Assembly: GCF_002954775.1 (NCBI RefSeq)
Contig: NZ_PJME01000047.1
Span: forward strand, 1-64,000
Length of the DNA: 64,000 bases
Direction of reading: 5' to 3'
Origin: Streptomyces geranii
GTDB lineage: Bacteria; Actinomycetota; Actinomycetes; Streptomycetales; Streptomycetaceae
Shown here: piece by piece, positions 59,162 through 64,000 of the stretch
Layout: each line of letters opens with the position of its first letter
How positions within the stretch are numbered: the stretch's first letter is position 1
Made by a program: the position numbers and the translations under genes
Notes under the pieces: model-generated
What the model saw: only the letters and a program-made list of their open reading frames with translations
Database searches by the model: none
Told to the model about the DNA's origin: nothing

Positions 59162-60433
59162 ATGCCGCAGCCGTCCCCGCCACGACCACATTCACGTACA
59201 ACTCCCCGCCCACCGGGCCCGTACCGCCGCCTCTTCACCCTCCCCGGCGCCCGTGCCTTCACCGCCGGGAACCTGATCGCCCGGCTCCCGATGGGCATGT
59301 TCAGCGTGAGCGCGGTCATCATGATCGCCGGTTCGCGCGGCTCGTACGCCCTCGCCGGTGCCGTCACCGCGACCGGGCTCGCCGCCACCGCCCTGGTCGC
59401 CCCCTGGACCGCACGGCTCGTCGACCGCCACGGACAGGCCCGGATCGCCGTACCGGCCACGGCACTTGCCGCCCTCGGCTCGCTCGCCCTCCTGTTGTGC
59501 GTGCGCTACGGCGCCCCCGACTGGACCCTGTTCGCCGCGTACGCCGCCACCGCCACGACCCCCAACACGGGCGGGATGTCACGCGCCCGCTGGGCCCACC
59601 TGCTGGACGGCGACGGGAAGGGCGACAAGGCGGCGCTGCACACCGCCAACTCCTTCGAACAGGCCGCCGACGAGCTGTGCTTCATGCTGGGCCCGGTCCT
59701 CGCGGCCTTCCTCTGCGGGGCGTTGTTCCCGGAGGCGGGCACGCTGGTCGGCGCGGTGCTGATGATGACGGGCGTGCTCGTCTTCGCGGCCCAGCGGTCG
59801 ACCGAACCGCCGGTCGGCCCTCGCGTCGAAGGGCTTCACCAGGGCCGTACGTCCCCGCTGCGCGCCCCCGGAATGCGCCCGCTGCTGGCCGTATGCCTGG
59901 CCACGGGCGCGGTGTTCGGGTCGATGGAGGTCGTCACGATCGCCTTCGCGGACGAACGGGGGCACCGGGCGGCGGCCGGCGCCGTACTCGCCCTCCAGGC
60001 GGCCGGTTCGTGCGCGGCCGGTCTCCTGTACGGGGCCCTGCGCCCGACCGGCCCCGCCGAGCGGCGCCACCCCTGGTGCCTGGCCGCGATGACGGCGCTG
60101 ATGACCCTCCCCCTACTGGCCGCGGCCACGACCGGCTCCCTCCTCGTCCTCGCGGGCGCGCTCCTCGTCGCCGGGATGGCCACGGCGCCCACGATGATCA
60201 CGAACATGACCCTGGTCCAGAGCCGCACCCCCGAGGGCCGCCTGAACGAGGGCATGACCCTCGCGGTGACCGGCCTTCTCGGCGGTATCGCCTGCGGTTC
60301 GGCGGCCGGTGGCTGGACGGCGGAACACGTGTCGGCGACGGCCGGATACGGCGTCCCGGTGGCAGCGGCGGCGAGCGCGCTGCTCCTGTCCCTGGCCACG
60401 ACCGGCCGGACCGATTCCCGTACGCCCCATTGA
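59162..60433 (+). CDS. MFS transporter controlled by the divergent LysR
   Basis: 423 aa. About 12 helices with RLVDRHGQARIAV in the loop 2-3 position and a long AGMATAPTMITNMTLVQSRTPEG segment in the C-terminal half. Likely an exporter of a small metabolite or drug; substrate unknown. Its 3' end overlaps the -35 of the GH31 promoter. ATG 59162. Confidence 0.86.
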   Translation: MPQPSPPRPHSRTTPRPPGPYRRLFTLPGARAFTAGNLIARLPMGMFSVSAVIMIAGSRGSYALAGAVTATGLAATALVAPWTARLVDRHGQARIAVPATALAALGSLALLLCVRYGAPDWTLFAAYAATATTPNTGGMSRARWAHLLDGDGKGDKAALHTANSFEQAADELCFMLGPVLAAFLCGALFPEAGTLVGAVLMMTGVLVFAAQRSTEPPVGPRVEGLHQGRTSPLRAPGMRPLLAVCLATGAVFGSMEVVTIAFADERGHRAAAGAVLALQAAGSCAAGLLYGALRPTGPAERRHPWCLAAMTALMTLPLLAAATTGSLLVLAGALLVAGMATAPTMITNMTLVQSRTPEGRLNEGMTLAVTGLLGGIACGSAAGGWTAEHVSATAGYGVPVAAAASALLLSLATTGRTDSRTPH

Positions 60434-60484
60434 CTGGTGCACACGCGGCACATACCTTCGCCCGTCGAAGCGCTTCGACGGGCG
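60430..60484 (+). promoter_or_regulatory. Promoter and 26-bp LacI operator of the alpha-xylosidase operon
   Basis: -35 TTGACT (60430-60435, overlapping the MFS stop), 17-bp spacer, -10 TACCTT (60453-60458), then the perfect palindrome CGCCCGTCGAAGC... at 60459-60484 centred on GAAGCGCTTC. The operator covers the predicted start of transcription, giving tight repression. Confidence 0.75.
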
Positions 60485-60506
60485 CGGGTACGAAGGGGTA
60501 CCGACT

Positions 60507-62765
60507 GTGAAGTTCACCGACGGCTACTGGCTGCTGCGCGAGGGTGTCACCGCCGCCCACCCGGTCGAGGTCCTCGATGTGACGGCCACCGACGGCACGC
60601 TGGACATCCACGCGCCGACCCAGCCCATCCGCCACCGCGGCGACCTGCTGAAGGGACCGGTCGTGACGATCAGCGCGCACGCCCCGCTGCCCGACGTCAT
60701 CGGCGTCACCTTCACCCACTTCCAGGGCGAGCAGCCGCAGAGTCCCCAGTTCGAGCTGCGGAGAGAGGAGTTGACGGCGACCACCGAGTACGACGACGAG
60801 TCCGCGACCCTGACCTCCGGCACCCTCTCCGTCCGGGTCAGCCGCATCACCCCCTGGCACGTCGACTTCCTCGCCGACGGCCAGGTCCTCACCAGCAGCG
60901 GCCCCAAGGGCATGGGCATCATGCGGGACGCGACGACCGGGGCCCATTACCTGCGCGAGCAGCTGGGGTTGGGGGTCGGCACGAGCGTGTACGGCCTCGG
61001 CGAGCGCTTCGGTCCGCTGGTGAAGAACGGCCAGGTCGTCGACATGTGGAACGCCGACGGCGGCACGGCCACCGAACAGGCCTACAAGAACGTGCCGTTC
61101 TACCTGACGGACGCGGGCTACGGCGTCTTCGTCGACCACCCGGGCAGGGTCTCCTTCGAGGTCGGCTCGGAGGCGGTGTCGCGGGTCCAGTTCAGCGCGG
61201 AGACACAGCAGTTGACGTACTACGTCATCCACGGCCCGACCCCGAAGGACATCCTCCGCAAGTACACGGCCCTGACCGGCCGCCCGGCGCTGCCGCCCCC
61301 GTGGTCGTTCGGCCTGTGGCTCTCCACCTCCTTCACCACGTCCTACGACGAGGAGACGGTGACGTCGTTCATCGAGGGCATGCGGGAGCGCGAACTCCCG
61401 CTGTCCGTCTTCCACTTCGACTGTTTCTGGATGCGGGAGTTCAACTGGTGCGACTTCCGGTGGGACCCCCGGGTGTTCCCCGACCCCGAGGGCATGCTCC
61501 AGCGGCTGAAGGCGAAGGGCCTGCACATCAGCGTCTGGATCAACCCGTACATCGCGCAGCGCTCCCCACTCTTCGCCGAGGGCAAGGCACTTGGCCATCT
61601 CCTCCGTCGCCCGGACGGGAGTGTGTGGCAGTGGGACCTGTGGCAGCCGGGCATGGCCCTGGTCGACTTCACCAGTCCGGCGGCCCGTGACTGGTACGCG
61701 GCGAAACTGGAGGCCGTGCTCGCGCAGGGCGTCGACTGCTTCAAGACCGACTTCGGTGAACGGGTGCCGCTGGACGTGGAGTTCGCCGACGGCTCGGACC
61801 CGGAGCGGATGCACAACTACTACACGTACCTCTACAACAGGACCGTCTTCGACGTGCTGCGCAAGCATCGCGGCGAGGGGGAGGCGGTCGTGTTCGCGCG
61901 TTCGGCGACGGCGGGCAGCCAGCAGTTCCCGGTGCACTGGGGCGGTGACTGCGAGGCGACGTACGAGTCGATGGCGGAGTCGCTGAGAGGCGGACTGTCG
62001 CTCGGCCTGTCCGGGTTCGGCTACTGGAGCCACGACATCGGCGGCTTCGAGGGCACCCCGAGCCCCGCGCTCTTCAAACGCTGGGTGGCCTTCGGCCTGT
62101 TGTCGTCCCACAGCCGGCTGCACGGCAGCTCGTCCTACCGGGTGCCGTGGCTGTTCGACGAGGAGGCCGTGGACGTCCTGCGGCTGTTCACCAGGCTGAA
62201 GCTCCGCCTCATGCCCTACCTCTACGAGGCCGCCCGCACCGCGAGCGCGGAGGGCGTCCCGATGATGCGCGCGATGGTCCTGGAGTTCCCGGACGACCCC
62301 GGATGCGCCTACCTGGAACGGCAGTTCATGCTCGGCCCGGACCTGCTGGTCGCCCCGGTGTTCAGCGACGAGGGAGACGTCTCGTACTACGTCCCGGAGG
62401 GCGAGTGGACCCACTTCATGACCGGGAGGACGGTGACAGGGCCGCGCTGGGTGCGGGAGCGACACGCCTTCGACAGCGTGCCGTTGCTGGTGCGTCCGGG
62501 CTCGGTGATCCCGGTCGGCGCGGTGGCCGACCGCCCGGACTACGCGTACGCCGACGGGGTCACCCTGCACGCGTACGGCCTGGAACGCGGCGCCCAAGTG
62601 ACCGTACCCGTGGGCGACTCGACGTTCACGGTGGTCCGCGAGGGCGACACCCTGCGGGCCTCGTGCGGCGATCCGGCGGCGCCGTGGGGACTGGCAGCGG
62701 GCGGACGTGAGGTGCGGGCGAAGGCGGGCACCGGGTTCCTGACGCTGGAACTGGGAGGCGCGTGA
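60507..62765 (+). CDS. GH31 alpha-xylosidase, YicI type
   Basis: 752 aa (YicI 772). The nucleophile D415 sits in KTDFGERVP and the acid/base D481 in HWGGDCEATYESM, at almost the same positions as in E. coli YicI (416/482). It has the N-terminal beta-sandwich and C-terminal beta domains. It releases xylose from alpha-1,6-xylosyl ends, as in xyloglucan fragments such as isoprimeverose; the actual substrate is inferred from family. There is no signal peptide, so it acts inside the cell. GTG 60507 has AAGGGG ~9 nt upstream. It is followed by its LacI regulator with a 1-nt overlap. Confidence 0.92.
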   Translation: MKFTDGYWLLREGVTAAHPVEVLDVTATDGTLDIHAPTQPIRHRGDLLKGPVVTISAHAPLPDVIGVTFTHFQGEQPQSPQFELRREELTATTEYDDESATLTSGTLSVRVSRITPWHVDFLADGQVLTSSGPKGMGIMRDATTGAHYLREQLGLGVGTSVYGLGERFGPLVKNGQVVDMWNADGGTATEQAYKNVPFYLTDAGYGVFVDHPGRVSFEVGSEAVSRVQFSAETQQLTYYVIHGPTPKDILRKYTALTGRPALPPPWSFGLWLSTSFTTSYDEETVTSFIEGMRERELPLSVFHFDCFWMREFNWCDFRWDPRVFPDPEGMLQRLKAKGLHISVWINPYIAQRSPLFAEGKALGHLLRRPDGSVWQWDLWQPGMALVDFTSPAARDWYAAKLEAVLAQGVDCFKTDFGERVPLDVEFADGSDPERMHNYYTYLYNRTVFDVLRKHRGEGEAVVFARSATAGSQQFPVHWGGDCEATYESMAESLRGGLSLGLSGFGYWSHDIGGFEGTPSPALFKRWVAFGLLSSHSRLHGSSSYRVPWLFDEEAVDVLRLFTRLKLRLMPYLYEAARTASAEGVPMMRAMVLEFPDDPGCAYLERQFMLGPDLLVAPVFSDEGDVSYYVPEGEWTHFMTGRTVTGPRWVRERHAFDSVPLLVRPGSVIPVGAVADRPDYAYADGVTLHAYGLERGAQVTVPVGDSTFTVVREGDTLRASCGDPAAPWGLAAGGREVRAKAGTGFLTLELGGA

Positions 62766-63781
62766 TGGTGAAGATCACCGATGTGGCCCGGCACGCCGGG
62801 GTCTCCCCGAGCACGGTCTCCTACGCCCTCAGCGGCAAGCGCCCGATCTCCGAGGAGACCCGGCGGCGCGTCGAGCGGTCGATCAACGAACTCGGCTACC
62901 GCCCCCACGCGGGCGCCCGTGCCCTGGCGAGCAGCCGCTCAGCCGTCCTGGCACTGGCGATCCCGTTACGGGCCGGCGTGCACATCCCGGTGGCCATGGG
63001 TTTCGCGGTGTCGGTGGTGACGGCCGCGCGCCGCCACGACCACGACGTGCTGCTCCTCACCCAGGAGGAGGGCGAGGACGGCCTGCGCCGGGTGGCGGAC
63101 ACCGCCCTGGTCGACGGGCTGATCGTGATGGACGTCCAGCTCCACGACGACCCCCGGCTGCCGCTGCTGCGCGCACTGGACCTCCCGTCGGTCCTGATCG
63201 GCGTCCCCGCCGACCCGACCGGCCTGACCTGCGTCGACCTGGACTTCAGGGCGGCGGGCGAGCTGTGCGTGGAGCGCCTCGCGGCCCTCGGTCACCGGGT
63301 GATCGCCCTGATCGGCTCCCCGCCCGAGGTGTACGTGCGCCGCACCGCCTTCGCCCAGCGCGTGGTCCAGGGCTTCACGGCCGCGGCGGACCGGCGCGGC
63401 CTGTCGTCCTCGGTGCACCCCTGCGAGGCGACACCGGCGGCGGCACGGCTGGTCGCGGAGCAACTCCTGCGCGAGCAACCGGCGTTGACGGGGGTGGTGG
63501 TCCACAACGAGGCGATCCTGACCCCCCTGATCGACGCCTTCGAAGACCTGGGCCTACGAGTCCCGGCCGACCTCTCCCTCACCGCGATCTGCCCGGACGA
63601 CCTGGCCGAGACCCTCCCCGTGCCGGTCACCTCGGTCGCCGTACCGTCGACGGAGGTGGGCGCGGGGGCGGTGGACCTGCTGATGAGGAAGCTGAACGGC
63701 ACGGGTCACACCCCGGAGACAACCCTCCTGCCACCCCGCCTGACGGAACGGGCGAGCACGGTGGCGCGGGCGACGAGGTGA
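62765..63781 (+). CDS. LacI-family regulator of the alpha-xylosidase operon; contains a TTA codon
   Basis: 338 aa. LacI helix-turn-helix (VKITDVARHAGVSPSTVSYALSG) with the hinge ELGYRPHAGARALAS and a sugar-binding domain. It probably binds the 26-bp palindrome ahead of the xylosidase. ATG 62765 (GGAGG 6 nt upstream, sharing one nt with the previous stop). Codon 68 (62966-62968) is TTA, the rare Leu codon read by bldA tRNA; in checking the window's plus-strand TTA and minus-strand TAA occurrences I found no other in-frame TTA. That would place this regulator under developmental control. Confidence 0.9.
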   Translation: MVKITDVARHAGVSPSTVSYALSGKRPISEETRRRVERSINELGYRPHAGARALASSRSAVLALAIPLRAGVHIPVAMGFAVSVVTAARRHDHDVLLLTQEEGEDGLRRVADTALVDGLIVMDVQLHDDPRLPLLRALDLPSVLIGVPADPTGLTCVDLDFRAAGELCVERLAALGHRVIALIGSPPEVYVRRTAFAQRVVQGFTAAADRRGLSSSVHPCEATPAAARLVAEQLLREQPALTGVVVHNEAILTPLIDAFEDLGLRVPADLSLTAICPDDLAETLPVPVTSVAVPSTEVGAGAVDLLMRKLNGTGHTPETTLLPPRLTERASTVARATR

Positions 63782-63828
63782 TCCCCGTCCTGACCCCCTG
63801 AGTCTCGCCGTCACCTCTCCCCGAACGC

Positions 63829-63868
63829 GGTGTGGCCGGTGAGGCGCACCTGCCTCACCGGCCACACC
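63829..63868. terminator. Terminator between LacI and the partial gene
   Basis: 17-bp perfect stem (63829-63845 / 63852-63868), 6-nt loop. Lies between convergent genes and serves both. Confidence 0.88.
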
Positions 63869-63884
63869 CACAACCCCTCCGCAC

Positions 63885-64000
63885 CTACACCTGACGGTCC
63901 CCCCGCCATCTGACCAAAGTCAGCGCGGCCAGACCGCCATTCGCCAGGCCCTTGTAGGTCACCGTCCGGTCCGGGCCCAGCTCGTGCGCGACGCGCTTCG
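63885..64000 (-). CDS. 3' end of an unidentified gene, runs off the window
   Basis: The minus-strand frame ending with TAG at 63887-63885 reads KRVAHELGPDRTVTYKG...RWRGDRQV (about 38 residues). Too little is present to name the product. Opposite the terminator at 63829-63868. Confidence 0.65.
   Translation of the reverse strand, partial: KRVAHELGPDRTVTYKGLANGGLAALTLVRWRGDRQV

Overview
The window is high-GC Streptomyces chromosome. Evidence for the genus: GTG and TTG starts are frequent, 1-4 nt stop/start overlaps are common, it carries SsgA-like, SigU/RsuA and MatAB-type genes, and many copies of the short 'GCGC-ggggaact-GCGC' intergenic repeat are present. From memory, gene order from about 0.6 to 58 kb follows the S. 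coelicolor SCO2920-SCO2963 segment. Gene symbols rest on that synteny plus sequence features; no database search was run.

Layout. 0-6 kb: a secreted InhA-type M6 protease and two RDD membrane proteins. 6-15 kb: ssgG behind a duplicated 80-nt element, a glycolate-oxidase-type flavoprotein, a TPR protein, 4-hydroxyphenylpyruvate dioxygenase facing an Lrp/AsnC regulator, and a four-gene glycine-betaine-type (OpuB/ProU) ABC operon. 15-25 kb: an ArsR-like regulator with a probable leaderless promoter, a LacI regulator divergent from a secreted beta-propeller glycosidase with a ricin-type domain, a Lon-domain protease, an IclR regulator, a DEAH-type helicase, a Doc/antitoxin pair and an MFS exporter. 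25.5-29.5 kb: tRNA-Cys followed by patchy accessory-looking genes (an unknown, an Eis-type acetyltransferase, an AAA_28 NTPase and a SUKH-4-like protein).

29.6-34.7 kb is a tightly overlapping xanthine-dehydrogenase-family operon (FAD, 2Fe-2S and molybdopterin subunits plus a 41-aa membrane peptide). It is odd in two ways: the Fe-S subunit has a 358-residue disordered N-terminal extension, and the usual catalytic Glu motif of the molybdopterin subunit is lost. 34.9-39.7 kb pairs a cytoplasmic GH20 hexosaminidase with a sugar ABC importer, which suggests chito-oligosaccharide use. 40-49 kb is core: YqgE, MurA, HupA, malic enzyme, a HelD-type RNA polymerase-associated helicase, and the SigU/RsuA pair. 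A candidate structured small RNA with its own promoter and terminator lies between malic enzyme and HelD.

49-53 kb holds a CGNR zinc-finger regulator, a 0.5-kb array of about seven copies of a ~71-nt Streptomyces repeat in two opposed blocks, and the nitrate pair narK-nnaR (nnaR encodes a HemD-like domain fused to a winged helix) with a possible GlnR site. 53.5-58 kb is the mat glycan locus (matA-matB) with a translationally coupled acyltransferase. 58-64 kb holds a LysR/MFS divergent pair, a GH31 alpha-xylosidase operon with a perfect 26-bp operator and a LacI regulator carrying the only TTA (bldA-dependent) codon I found in the window, and the 3' end of a further gene.
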